From CALZKI01 sp045124055 (GTDB lineage: Bacteria > Bacillota > Clostridia > Lachnospirales > Lachnospiraceae), in contig JBGVKZ010000051.1 of assembly GCA_045124055.1 (NCBI GenBank), positions 62,001-126,000 of the forward strand: a stretch of 64,000 nucleotides of DNA, given 5' to 3'. The notes below the pieces were generated by a model. That model did not search any database, had not been told where the DNA came from, and worked only from the letters and a program-made list of their open reading frames with translations. Shown one piece after another: positions 6,972 through 15,645 of this stretch (the stretch's first letter is position 1; the number at the start of each line of letters is the position of its first letter). The position numbers and the translations under genes were made by a program.

Positions 6972-8861
6972 ATGAAAAAAGAAAAACGTGGGTTTGGAAA
7001 AATACTGATGGTCTTGCTCATTGTATTTTTCTATGCTCCAATTTTGTATATGATTATTTTTTCCTTTAATGAAGGAAAATCGCTGACGAATTTTACTGGA
7101 TTTTCACTACGCTGGTATCAACATATGTTGGAATCTAGGGATATGATGGAAGCCCTTTATACTACCTTTAGTGTGGCATTATTAGCTACATTAATCTCTA
7201 CGGTGGTCGGAACTGTGGCTGCCATAGGCATTAGTAAATCCAGAAAAATTGTGCGAGATGTGATTGAACAGGTTAATAATTTACCGATGATGAATCCGGA
7301 AATTGTAACCGCCATTGGCTTTATGCTTTTATTTATTACTTTTCGTATTGAAAAAGGATATGCAACGATGCTACTTGCTCATATTGCATTTTGTATTCCT
7401 TATGTTATGCTTTCGGTTATGCCAAAGGTTCGTTCGCTGGACCCAAACCTTGCGAATGCGGCTATGGACCTTGGAGCAAGGCCAATGCAGGCTTTAATTA
7501 AGGTAATCGTTCCCCAGATTACACCGGGAATTATTTCTGGAGCTTTAATTGCCTTTACGATGTCGGTAGATGATTTCATTATATCCTATTTTGTAACAGG
7601 GCAGGGTGTTAAAAACTTAAGTACGGTAGTTTATACGATGAGTAAACGAGTGAATCCAAGTATTAACGCCATTTCGACCCTTGTGGTTGTGATTATTACT
7701 GTGGCATTACTTGCTATTAACCTTTTGCCAATGGTAGTATCCAAACAGCAGAAAAAAGGCAAAAAGAATAAGTGGCTGGTGGCTGTACCGGTTGGAGTTA
7801 TTTGTGTATTTGCCTTAGGTCTTATTTTTATGAAGACTGGAATGGATAAAAATACTTTGCCTTACGAGGGACAGACTTTACGCATTTATAATGCAGGAGA
7901 ATATATTGGAGAAAATATTATTTCGGATTTTGAAGAACAAACCGGAGCAAGAGTGGTTTTAGAGCTGTTTGATTCCAATGAGCAGATGTATATTAAAATT
8001 GCCAATGGAGAGTCTTATGATTTGCTGATTCCAAGTGATTATATGATTCAAAGATTGATAAAAGAAGATTTGGTTCAGCCGCTAAACCCAGAGTTATTAG
8101 ATTGTATGGATTTATTGGTAGAGGATGTAAAGAATTTGCCTTATGACCCGGGAAATGTATACTCTGTTCCATATTTCTGGGGAACAGTAGGTATCGTATA
8201 TGATAAGACGAAGGTTTCGGAAGAAGAATTGGACGAAAAAGGTTTTGATATCTTTTTAGATGAAACATATAAAGGGGACATCTATTTATATGATTCAGAA
8301 AGGGATTCCTTTATGATGGCTTTGAAGGCACTTGGATATTCTATGAATACCACAGATGAAACAGAGCTTCAGGAGGCATATGAATGGCTGGAACAGTGCG
8401 TACAGACAATGGAACCTGAAATTGTAACAGATGAAATTATTGATAATATGGCACAAGGTAGAAAAGCTTTGGGACTTATTTATTCCGGTGATGCGTCCTA
8501 TGTTATGAGTGAAAATGAAAATATGGGCTTTTATTTACCAAATGAAGGAACAAATATCTGGTGTGATGCTATGGTAATTCCTTCTAATGCAGAAAATGTG
8601 GAACTTGCCCACGAGTTTATCAATTTTGTTAGTTCTTATGAGGGGGCTTACGATAATTCTGATTATGTAGGATATACTTCTCCTAACGAGGAGGTTATGG
8701 CAACCCTCTCTGGTGAAGGCGGAACCTATGAGGGTATCAACGCGTATATTCCAAGAAGTGATTATGAAAAGGACGAATACTTTGAATTCAATGAAAGTAC
8801 ACGTAAAATCATTAGTAACCTTTGGAGTAAAATAAAAATCGTAGCAAGTAACGCAAATTAA
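6972..8861 (+). CDS. potCD: Fused spermidine/putrescine permease (PotC) and substrate-binding protein (PotD)
   Basis: The 629-residue protein joins two parts. Residues 1-257 are a PotC-like permease with six membrane segments and an EAA loop (LANAAMDLGARPMQALIKVIVPQ). A basic cytoplasmic stretch (KQQKKGKKNK) and an extra membrane segment (about 268-287) lead to a PotD-like domain (about 295-629, with LRIYNAGEYIGENIISDFEEQTG and SYDLLIPSDYMI). The extra segment would place the binding domain outside, tethered to the channel. No separate potD is present. The operon ends here at a terminator. Confidence 0.93.
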   Translation: MKKEKRGFGKILMVLLIVFFYAPILYMIIFSFNEGKSLTNFTGFSLRWYQHMLESRDMMEALYTTFSVALLATLISTVVGTVAAIGISKSRKIVRDVIEQVNNLPMMNPEIVTAIGFMLLFITFRIEKGYATMLLAHIAFCIPYVMLSVMPKVRSLDPNLANAAMDLGARPMQALIKVIVPQITPGIISGALIAFTMSVDDFIISYFVTGQGVKNLSTVVYTMSKRVNPSINAISTLVVVIITVALLAINLLPMVVSKQQKKGKKNKWLVAVPVGVICVFALGLIFMKTGMDKNTLPYEGQTLRIYNAGEYIGENIISDFEEQTGARVVLELFDSNEQMYIKIANGESYDLLIPSDYMIQRLIKEDLVQPLNPELLDCMDLLVEDVKNLPYDPGNVYSVPYFWGTVGIVYDKTKVSEEELDEKGFDIFLDETYKGDIYLYDSERDSFMMALKALGYSMNTTDETELQEAYEWLEQCVQTMEPEIVTDEIIDNMAQGRKALGLIYSGDASYVMSENENMGFYLPNEGTNIWCDAMVIPSNAENVELAHEFINFVSSYEGAYDNSDYVGYTSPNEEVMATLSGEGGTYEGINAYIPRSDYEKDEYFEFNESTRKIISNLWSKIKIVASNAN

Positions 8862-8881
8862 AAAATATGAATAGTAAAAAA

Positions 8882-8915
8882 AGAGGAGAATTTGAAAGAC
8901 ATTCTCCTCTTTTTC
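8882..8915. terminator. Terminator between potCD and aroC (probably bidirectional)
   Basis: Perfect 10-bp arms AGAGGAGAAT and ATTCTCCTCT with a nine-base loop are followed by TTTTTCT; on the minus strand the preceding A-run gives TTTTT as well. Genes on both sides converge on it. Confidence 0.9.
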
Positions 8916-8934
8916 TATGCAAAAATCAAAAAAA

Positions 8935-9978
8935 TTATTCATAAAATTTCTTAATATTATCCAGTTTTGCCGTCATATTCAATAATAAAGCATCTAAAAT
9001 CGTGAGAGCAGCCATAGCTTCTACAACCACAATGGCTCTTGGTACGATACAAGGGTCGTGACGACCATGAATTTCAATAGTGGTTTCTTCTCCATTCTTA
9101 TTAATCGTTGCCTGTGGTCTTGAAATAGATGGAGTTGGTTTGATATGAGCTTTTATCACAATCGTATCGCCGTCGCTCATTCCGCCTAAAATACCGCCAC
9201 TATGATTTGTCTCTTTGCAAGGGGTACCATCTTTTATACAAAATGCATCATTGTTTTCAGAAGCAAGAGCAGTAGATACTTTTACGCCATCGCCAATTTC
9301 TACGGCTTTTACAGCTCCAATAGACATCATTGCTTTGGCAAGATTTGCGTCCAATTTTTCAAATACCGTATCACCAATGCCTACTGGCATACCTGTGATT
9401 TTACATTCGATGGAACCGCCAACACTGTTTTGTTCCAATTTACATTGTTCGATGAATTTTACCGCTTCTTCATTCATTCCGTTTTCCAAAGTAATAGGTC
9501 CAATGGAGAAGGCTTTTGCTTCCACTTTGATACCTAAGCTATCTAATATTTTTATGGCAATGGCACCTGCTGCCACGCGGCTCAATGTTTCTCTGCCTGA
9601 GGAACGTCCGCCACCACGATAGTCGCGAATACCATATTTTGTATCAAAAGTATAGTCTGCGTGCCCTGGTCGATAAACAGAAGCAATATTGGAATAGTCT
9701 TTTGAGTGTTGGTCTGCATTTCTTACCATAAGAGAAATAGGAGTACCGGTTGTGACCCCTTCAAAAACACCAGACAAGATTTCTACCAAATCACTTTCTG
9801 CTCTGGCGGTTGTAGTAGAGTTTTGACCCGGTTTTCTGCGGTCTAAATATTTCTGAATATCTTCTGCGGTTAACGGTAGTCCAGCAGGACAACCATCGAT
9901 GACAACGCCGAGTGCAGCACCATGAGATTCCCCCCAGGTAGTTATTTTAAAAATGTTTCCATATGTTGAACCAGCCAT
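8935..9978 (-). CDS. aroC: Chorismate synthase
   Basis: The 347-residue protein shows the chorismate synthase signatures GESHGAALGVVIDGCPAG near residue 16-33, the RPGHAD segment near 107, the RGGGRSSGRETLSRVAAGA stretch near 125-143 and the C-terminal GRHDPC motif near 304-309. It converts EPSP to chorismate using reduced FMN, the last common step to aromatic amino acids. It is a single-gene minus-strand unit with a strong AAGGAG SD; no other shikimate gene is in the window. Confidence 0.97.
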   Translation of the reverse strand: MAGSTYGNIFKITTWGESHGAALGVVIDGCPAGLPLTAEDIQKYLDRRKPGQNSTTTARAESDLVEILSGVFEGVTTGTPISLMVRNADQHSKDYSNIASVYRPGHADYTFDTKYGIRDYRGGGRSSGRETLSRVAAGAIAIKILDSLGIKVEAKAFSIGPITLENGMNEEAVKFIEQCKLEQNSVGGSIECKITGMPVGIGDTVFEKLDANLAKAMMSIGAVKAVEIGDGVKVSTALASENNDAFCIKDGTPCKETNHSGGILGGMSDGDTIVIKAHIKPTPSISRPQATINKNGEETTIEIHGRHDPCIVPRAIVVVEAMAALTILDALLLNMTAKLDNIKKFYE

Positions 9979-10010
9979 AATAAGTCTCCTTAATAAAAAT
10001 AAGTAATATG

Positions 10011-10019
10011 ATTATAGCA
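10011..10019 (-). promoter_or_regulatory. Extended -10 promoter element for aroC
   Basis: On the minus strand TGC-TATAAT is read from 10019 to 10011, about 33 bases upstream of the aroC ATG. No good -35 is seen, which fits an extended -10 promoter. Confidence 0.5.
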
Positions 10020-10034
10020 AAATTTATTCAAGTA

Positions 10035-10043
10035 TGCTATGAT
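10035..10043 (+). promoter_or_regulatory. Extended -10 promoter element for the VanY-type gene
   Basis: TGC-TATGAT at 10035-10043 lies 43 bases before the ATG. It faces away from the aroC element only about 16 bases away, so the two promoters are back to back and nearly share a core. Confidence 0.45.
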
Positions 10044-10085
10044 TTGTTTGATATTTTAACACACCCCAAGAGGATGCACTAGAAG

Positions 10086-11141
10086 ATGAAGAAAACTTTT
10101 GAAGAAAAAATGAAGTCAAAAATTCATCAGACGAAGAAAAACAAGGTCACAATGCGTTATTTACGCATTGCGTATTATAAGCTTTTATTGTTTTTTTATC
10201 ATATGGGTCTTTCCATTTCGGGAAATGTAAAGCGAATTATGATTGCATTTGCGGCAATTATGATGTTTTGTTTAAGTAGCAGCTTTGTGATGATGTCTCA
10301 AAATGCTACCACGAGTTATGCTTATGCCTTACCACAAAATGAAGATAGACCGGATTCAGACATTGTGCTGGTAGAGGAAGAAGAAATTGATATTTCCGGC
10401 ATAATAGATGATGATGATGTAATTGATGGATATGAAATAGAGCAGTTAAAAGATATTGGAGAATCCAATCAGTTTTCCGTAGATGATATTTTAAATCACA
10501 ATGAATATCAGGAAAGAGAACGTGTGGTTGCGTCAGCAGAAACTTATGCGGATTATGAATTTGATAAAAACGATTGGAGATTATTACTGATTAATAAACA
10601 GCACCCGGTTCCTGAGGATTACGAAGTGGAACTTGGAAATATCAGTACGATGAAAGGTGTTATGCAATGTGATGCCAGAATCATTGACGATTTGTTAAGT
10701 ATGTTGCAGGCGGCAAAAGATGATGGAGTGAATTTGTGGATATGTTCACCGTATAGAGACTATGCTTATCAGGAAATGCTATTTGATAGGAAAATCAATA
10801 AATATATGAGTGCAGGTTATTCCTATATGGAGGCCTATATGTTGGCGTCGCAGGTGGTTACTGTGCCTGGGGCAAGTGAACATCAGTTAGGACTTGCACT
10901 AGATATTGTTTGTGACACATATACCGCTTTGGACGAAGGATTCGGTGATACGAAGGCAGGACAATGGCTTTTGGAACACAGCCGCGAATATGGATTTATT
11001 TTGCGTTATCCAAAAGGAAAAGAATACATAACCGGTATCGATTTCGAACCATGGCATTTTCGATATGTAGGGGTAGAGGCAGCTACCGTGATTATGGACG
11101 AGGGAATTACCCTGGAAGAATTTGTAGAACGTTTGGAGTAA
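10086..11141 (+). CDS. VanY-family D-alanyl-D-alanine carboxypeptidase, membrane anchored
   Basis: The 351-residue protein has a basic cytoplasmic N-terminus, one membrane segment at about 51-70, an acidic linker (80-150) and a C-terminal peptidase M15B/VanY domain. The zinc-site motifs are visible: SPYRDYAYQ near 221, SEHQLGLALDI near 262 (the HxxxxxxD pattern) and EPWHFRYVG near 326. It should trim D-Ala from peptidoglycan stem peptides outside the membrane. No van resistance genes are nearby, so a housekeeping role is more likely. tgt starts eight bases downstream. Confidence 0.9.
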   Translation: MKKTFEEKMKSKIHQTKKNKVTMRYLRIAYYKLLLFFYHMGLSISGNVKRIMIAFAAIMMFCLSSSFVMMSQNATTSYAYALPQNEDRPDSDIVLVEEEEIDISGIIDDDDVIDGYEIEQLKDIGESNQFSVDDILNHNEYQERERVVASAETYADYEFDKNDWRLLLINKQHPVPEDYEVELGNISTMKGVMQCDARIIDDLLSMLQAAKDDGVNLWICSPYRDYAYQEMLFDRKINKYMSAGYSYMEAYMLASQVVTVPGASEHQLGLALDIVCDTYTALDEGFGDTKAGQWLLEHSREYGFILRYPKGKEYITGIDFEPWHFRYVGVEAATVIMDEGITLEEFVERLE

Positions 11142-11149
11142 AAAGTAAT

Positions 11150-12286
11150 ATGGGAAAATATACAATTTTAAATCAAGAAGGCAATGCAAAAAGAGCCAGT
11201 TTTGAAACCGTACACGGTACGATACAAACGCCGGTCTTTATGAATGTTGGTACAGTTGCGGCAATTAAAGGAGCTGTATCCACGGAAGATTTGGAACAGA
11301 TTAAGACGCAGGTGGAGCTATCTAATACCTATCATTTACATGTAAGAACTGGAGATAAGCTGATTAAAGAGGTTGGAGGACTACACAAATTTATGTCCTG
11401 GAATAAACCGATTTTAACAGATTCCGGTGGATTTCAGGTATTTTCTTTAGCAGGACTTAGAAAAATTAAAGAAGAAGGCGTTTATTTTAACTCTCATATT
11501 GATGGAAGAAAGATTTTTATGGGGCCGGAAGAAAGTATGCAGATTCAGTCAAATCTGGGCTCAACAATCGCTATGGCATTTGATGAATGCCCATCAAGTA
11601 GAGCAGACAGAAATTATGTGCAAGCATCCGTCGATAGAACGACCAGATGGTTAGAACGATGCAAAAAAGAAATGGCTCGCCTGAATTCTTTGGAAGATAC
11701 TGTGAATAAAAATCAAATGCTTTTTGGAATCAATCAAGGGGCAATTTTTGATGATATTCGTATAGAACACGCAAAAAGAATCTCAGAAATGGATTTAGAC
11801 GGCTATGCTTTAGGTGGTCTTGCGGTAGGGGAAAGCCACGAAGAAATGTATCACGTTTTAGAAGAAACGATTCCTTATTTGCCAAAGGATAAGCCAACTT
11901 ATCTGATGGGAGTAGGAACTCCAGCAAATATATTAGAAGGGGTCGAACGCGGAGTAGATTTTTTTGACTGCGTATATCCAACCCGTAATGGTCGTCATGG
12001 TCATGCTTACACAAATCACGGCAAAATTAATTTATTTAATGCAAAATATGAAAAAGATATGCGTCCTTTGGAAGAAGGATGTATGTGTCCGGCTTGTAGA
12101 AGATATTCCAGAGCATATATCAGACATTTATTGAAAGCAAAAGAAATGCTTGGTATGAGACTGGTGGTTTTACACAATTTGTATTTCTACAACACAATGA
12201 TGGAAGAAATCAGAGATGCGTTAGATGCAGGTAATTTTAAAGCTTATAAAAAACAAAAACTGGAAGGAATGGAAAGTGGAGAATAA
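11150..12286 (+). CDS. tgt: tRNA-guanine transglycosylase (queuine/preQ1)
   Basis: An in-frame extension reaches back to 10964, but the family's start MGKYTILNQEG is at ATG 11150, outside the upstream gene. The 378-residue protein has the active-site segments TDSGGFQVFSL (near 93) and the nucleophile-bearing VDFFDCVYPTRNGRHG (near 265), and zinc ligands C-x-C-x2-C (GCMCPACR) with a downstream His (LHNLYFY). It exchanges guanine-34 for preQ1 in tRNAs with GUN anticodons. The tgt-yajC order is widely conserved. Confidence 0.97.
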   Translation: MGKYTILNQEGNAKRASFETVHGTIQTPVFMNVGTVAAIKGAVSTEDLEQIKTQVELSNTYHLHVRTGDKLIKEVGGLHKFMSWNKPILTDSGGFQVFSLAGLRKIKEEGVYFNSHIDGRKIFMGPEESMQIQSNLGSTIAMAFDECPSSRADRNYVQASVDRTTRWLERCKKEMARLNSLEDTVNKNQMLFGINQGAIFDDIRIEHAKRISEMDLDGYALGGLAVGESHEEMYHVLEETIPYLPKDKPTYLMGVGTPANILEGVERGVDFFDCVYPTRNGRHGHAYTNHGKINLFNAKYEKDMRPLEEGCMCPACRRYSRAYIRHLLKAKEMLGMRLVVLHNLYFYNTMMEEIRDALDAGNFKAYKKQKLEGMESGE

Positions 12287-12293
12287 AAAAAGC

Positions 12294-12322
12294 TTGTCTA
12301 TCCTGAAGTTTTTGTGTATGAT
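12294..12322 (+). promoter_or_regulatory. Predicted promoter of yajC
   Basis: TTGTCT (12294-12299), 17-base spacer and TATGAT (12317-12322) lie just after the tgt stop and 31 bases before the yajC ATG, so yajC may be transcribed on its own as well as with tgt. Confidence 0.5.
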
Positions 12323-12352
12323 ACTATAAGTAGAATGTTAGGAGGTAACAGC

Positions 12353-12682
12353 ATGGGCATTTTATTAACAGCAGAAGCAGCTGCATCTGAAACGGTATCA
12401 ACAGGTGGTGGCTGGGGAATTATGATTCTTTATTTAGTCTTAATTGTTGCTTTTCTCTATTTCTTTATGATTCGTCCTCAGAAGAAACAGCAGAAAAAAA
12501 TGGACGCTATGTTAGCAGAGCTTGCGACAGGCGATGTAGTCCTTACAACAAGTGGTTTTTATGGTGTAGTTATTGATATTCAAGATGACACAGTTATCGT
12601 AGAATTTGGTAATAATAAAAACTGTAGAATTCCAATGCAGAAAGCTGCAATTACACAGGTTGAAAAAGCAAAACAGGCTTAA
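12353..12682 (+). CDS. yajC: Preprotein translocase subunit YajC
   Basis: The ATG at 12353 is chosen over an upstream in-frame one because AGGAGG lies seven bases before it. The 109-residue protein has one membrane segment (about 22-41), the typical cytoplasmic FMIRPQKKQQKK stretch right after it, and the conserved LATGDVVLTTSGFYGVVIDI core. YajC associates with SecDF and SecYEG. secDF is not adjacent here, as is usual in many Clostridia. A terminator follows. Confidence 0.95.
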   Translation: MGILLTAEAAASETVSTGGGWGIMILYLVLIVAFLYFFMIRPQKKQQKKMDAMLAELATGDVVLTTSGFYGVVIDIQDDTVIVEFGNNKNCRIPMQKAAITQVEKAKQA

Positions 12683-12695
12683 TATGTTGAAAGTG

Positions 12696-12731
12696 AAGGG
12701 TTATTGGGTGAAGCTCAGTAACCCTTTTTTT
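12696..12731 (+). terminator. Intrinsic terminator after yajC
   Basis: AAGGGTTATTGG pairs with TCAGTAACCCTT (wobbles near the loop) around a seven-base loop and runs into TTTTTTT. Confidence 0.88.
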
Positions 12732-12753
12732 CGTGTCAGAAAGTCTTTTTGGG

Positions 12754-12782
12754 TTGCCAAGATAGTAAAATTGAGATATTAT
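12754..12782 (+). promoter_or_regulatory. Predicted promoter of the leuB-ilvD-ilvB operon
   Basis: TTGCCA (12754-12759), 17-base spacer and TATTAT (12777-12782), with a predicted start near 12789 and a leader of about 50 bases. The leader is too short for a T-box and shows no leader peptide rich in Leu, Ile or Val. Confidence 0.5.
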
Positions 12783-12840
12783 ATAAGATAATGGTTTTAT
12801 ACTGTAATACGTTACTAGACGAAAGTTGGAGGAAAAGACA

Positions 12841-13923
12841 ATGAATTTGAACATTACATGTATTCCTGGTGATGGTATAGGTCCTGAAATTGTAGCAGAA
12901 GCAAAAAAGGTTTTAGATGCAGTTGCAGAAAAGTACGGACATACGATTACATATACTGATATATTAATGGGTGGTGCATCGATTGATGTGCATGGCGTAC
13001 CACTTACTGATGAAGCCATTGAAACGGCAAAAAGTGCAGATGCTGTTCTAATGGGTTCTATTGGAGGCAATACAACCACTTCCCCTTGGTATAAATTACC
13101 ACCAAACTTAAGACCGGAAGCCGGATTGCTGAAAATTAGAAAAGCTCTTAATTTGTTTGCCAATTTAAGACCAGCAGTTTTATATGAAGAATTGTCAGAT
13201 GCCTGTCCTCTTAGAAAGGATATTAGTGAAAAAGGCTTTGATATGTTAATTATGAGAGAATTAACAGGCGGTCTTTACTTTGGAGAACGTAAAACAGTAG
13301 AAGAAAATGGCGTAATGAAAGCCATTGATACTCTTACATATGATGAAAATGAAATCAGACGTATTGCAATCAAAGGGTTTGACATTGCAAGAAAACGTAA
13401 GAACAAAGTAACTAGCGTAGACAAAGCCAATGTTTTAGATTCTTCAAGACTTTGGAGAAAAGTAGTGGAAGAAGTGGCAAAAGATTATCCAGACGTTACT
13501 TTAGAGCATATGTTAGTTGATAACTGTGCAATGCAGCTTGTTAAAGACCCTTCGCAATTTGATGTTATCTTAACAGAGAATATGTTTGGAGATATTTTAT
13601 CGGATGAAGCAAGTATGGTAACAGGTTCTATTGGAATGTTAGCTTCTGCTAGTTTAAATGATACAAAATTTGGTTTATATGAACCAAGCCATGGTTCAGC
13701 ACCGGATATTGCAGGATGCGACATCGCCAATCCAATCGCAACCATTTTAAGTGCTGCAATGATGCTTCGTTATTCCTTTGATTTAGATAAGGAAGCCGAT
13801 GCTATTGAAATGGCTGTAAAACAAGTGTTAAAAGAAGGTTATAGAACCGTAGATATTATGTCAGAAGGCTGCAAGAAAGTAGGCTGTAAAGAAATGGGAA
13901 GCTTACTTGCAAGCAGAATTTAA
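12841..13923 (+). CDS. leuB: 3-isopropylmalate dehydrogenase
   Basis: The ATG at 12841 sits six bases after GGAGG; an upstream in-frame TTG would overlap the SD and is rejected. The 360-residue protein shows the isopropylmalate dehydrogenase features: IPGDGIGPEI near the N-terminus, the RELTGGLYFG segment near 140, and LYEPSHGSAPDIAG near 280. It oxidatively decarboxylates 3-isopropylmalate with NAD in leucine synthesis. It leads an operon with ilvD and ilvB; leuC and leuD lie 36 kb away in the window and leuA is not present. Confidence 0.97.
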   Translation: MNLNITCIPGDGIGPEIVAEAKKVLDAVAEKYGHTITYTDILMGGASIDVHGVPLTDEAIETAKSADAVLMGSIGGNTTTSPWYKLPPNLRPEAGLLKIRKALNLFANLRPAVLYEELSDACPLRKDISEKGFDMLIMRELTGGLYFGERKTVEENGVMKAIDTLTYDENEIRRIAIKGFDIARKRKNKVTSVDKANVLDSSRLWRKVVEEVAKDYPDVTLEHMLVDNCAMQLVKDPSQFDVILTENMFGDILSDEASMVTGSIGMLASASLNDTKFGLYEPSHGSAPDIAGCDIANPIATILSAAMMLRYSFDLDKEADAIEMAVKQVLKEGYRTVDIMSEGCKKVGCKEMGSLLASRI

Positions 13924-13956
13924 TTAGAGGATTTACAGGATTTGGAGGAAAAAGAA

Positions 13957-15624
13957 ATGAGAAGTGATTCCGTAAAGACAGGTACCCAGCAGGCACCACA
14001 TCGTTCTTTATTTAATGCATTAGGTTACACAGAAGAAGAAAGACAAAGACCAATGATTGGTATTGTTAGTTCTTATAATGAAATTGTACCAGGTCATATG
14101 AACCTTGATAAAATTGTAGAAGCTGTAAAAATGGGAGTTGCTATGGCTGGTGGTACACCAGTTGTTTTCCCGGCAATCGCTGTTTGCGATGGTATTGCTA
14201 TGGGACACGTTGGTATGAAATATTCTTTAGTTACCAGAGATTTAATAGCAGATTCTACAGAATGTATGGCTATGGCACATGGCTTTGATGGACTTGTATG
14301 TATTCCAAACTGTGATAAAAACGTACCTGGTTTATTGATGGCTGCTGCCAGATTAAACATTCCAACTATTTTCGTTTCTGGTGGTCCAATGCTTGCCGGA
14401 AAAGTAAAGGGACAAAAGAGAAGTTTATCTTCTATGTTTGAGGCCGTAGGCAGCGTGGCTGCGGGCACAATGACTATGGAAGAACTTTGTGAATTTGAAG
14501 AAAAGGTTTGTCCAACCTGTGGTTCTTGTTCTGGCATGTATACAGCAAACTCTATGAACTGCTTAACAGAAGCACTTGGTATGGGATTAAAAGGAAATGG
14601 CACAATTCCAGCCGTTTATTCAGAGAGAATCCGCCTTGCAAAGCATGCCGGTATGAAGATTATGGAATTGGTAGAAAAAGATATCAAACCAAGAGATATT
14701 ATGACAGAAAAAGCATTTATGAATGCCTTAACCGTAGATATGGCACTTGGTTGTTCGACAAACTCTATGTTACATTTACCTGCCATTGCACATGAAGCAG
14801 GGGTAGAACTGAATTTGGATATTGCGAATGAATTGTCTGCAAAAACACCAAACCTTTGTCACTTAGCACCGGCAGGTCCTACTTATATGGAAGATTTAAA
14901 TGAAGCCGGTGGCGTATACGCAGTTATGAATGAACTTACAAAGAAAAATCTGTTACACTTAGATTTAATGACTGTTACAGGAAAAACTGTGGGTGAAAAT
15001 ATAAAAGGTTGTGTAAATAGAGACCCTGAAGTTATCAGACCTGTGGAAAATCCATATTCCCAAACGGGTGGAATTGCTGTATTAAAAGGTAATTTAGCTC
15101 CAGATTCTGGCGTAGTAAAACGTTCTGCAGTAGTACCTGAAATGATGGTACACGAAGGTCCGGCCAGAGTCTTTGACTGTGAGGAAGATGCCATTGCGGC
15201 AATTAAAGGCGGCAAAATCGTAGCAGGCGACGTAGTGGTTATTCGTTATGAAGGTCCAAAAGGTGGTCCTGGTATGAGAGAAATGTTAAATCCAACCTCA
15301 GCTATCGCAGGTATGGGCTTAGGCTCCAGCGTTGCATTGATTACGGATGGTCGTTTCTCAGGTGCATCAAGAGGTGCATCTATCGGACACGTTTCACCAG
15401 AAGCGGCAGTTGGTGGACCAATCGCATTAGTAGAAGAAGGCGATATTATTTCTATTAATATTCCTGAAAATACTTTAAATGTATTAGTCAGTGATGAAGA
15501 ATTAGCAAAACGTAAAGAAAAATGGCAGCCAAGAGAACCAAAAGTGACAACTGGATATCTGTCAAGATATCGTGAATTAGTAACCAGTGGTAATAGAGGA
15601 GCTATTTTGGAAGTACAAAAATAA
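13957..15624 (+). CDS. ilvD: Dihydroxy-acid dehydratase
   Basis: ATG 13957 follows GGAGG by nine bases. The 555-residue protein has normal length. The Fe-S cysteines are in SCDKNVPG-like CIPNCDKNVPGLLMA (near 116) and PTCGSCSGMYTANSMNC (near 186-202), and the C-terminal DGRFSGASRG signature is near 470. It dehydrates dihydroxy-isovalerate and dihydroxy-methylvalerate in valine and isoleucine synthesis. It sits between leuB and ilvB in one operon with gaps of 33 and 21 bases. Confidence 0.97.
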   Translation: MRSDSVKTGTQQAPHRSLFNALGYTEEERQRPMIGIVSSYNEIVPGHMNLDKIVEAVKMGVAMAGGTPVVFPAIAVCDGIAMGHVGMKYSLVTRDLIADSTECMAMAHGFDGLVCIPNCDKNVPGLLMAAARLNIPTIFVSGGPMLAGKVKGQKRSLSSMFEAVGSVAAGTMTMEELCEFEEKVCPTCGSCSGMYTANSMNCLTEALGMGLKGNGTIPAVYSERIRLAKHAGMKIMELVEKDIKPRDIMTEKAFMNALTVDMALGCSTNSMLHLPAIAHEAGVELNLDIANELSAKTPNLCHLAPAGPTYMEDLNEAGGVYAVMNELTKKNLLHLDLMTVTGKTVGENIKGCVNRDPEVIRPVENPYSQTGGIAVLKGNLAPDSGVVKRSAVVPEMMVHEGPARVFDCEEDAIAAIKGGKIVAGDVVVIRYEGPKGGPGMREMLNPTSAIAGMGLGSSVALITDGRFSGASRGASIGHVSPEAAVGGPIALVEEGDIISINIPENTLNVLVSDEELAKRKEKWQPREPKVTTGYLSRYRELVTSGNRGAILEVQK

Positions 15625-15645
15625 AGAGATTTGGGAGAGGGAGAT

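Noticed and set aside
9202..9622. Plus-strand frames opposite aroC
   Set aside because: They lie fully inside aroC, have no family features and no SD.
10150..10172. Second copy of the AATGCGT...ACGCATT palindrome inside the VanY gene
   Set aside because: It is short, of different centre and inside a coding frame; likely chance.
10964..11149. N-terminal extension of the tgt frame back into the VanY gene
   Set aside because: The family start is at 11150 and the extension overlaps another real gene in a different frame.
12783..12840. T-box or leader peptide before leuB
   Set aside because: The leader is about 50 bases and shows neither a T-box sequence nor a run of Leu, Ile or Val codons.
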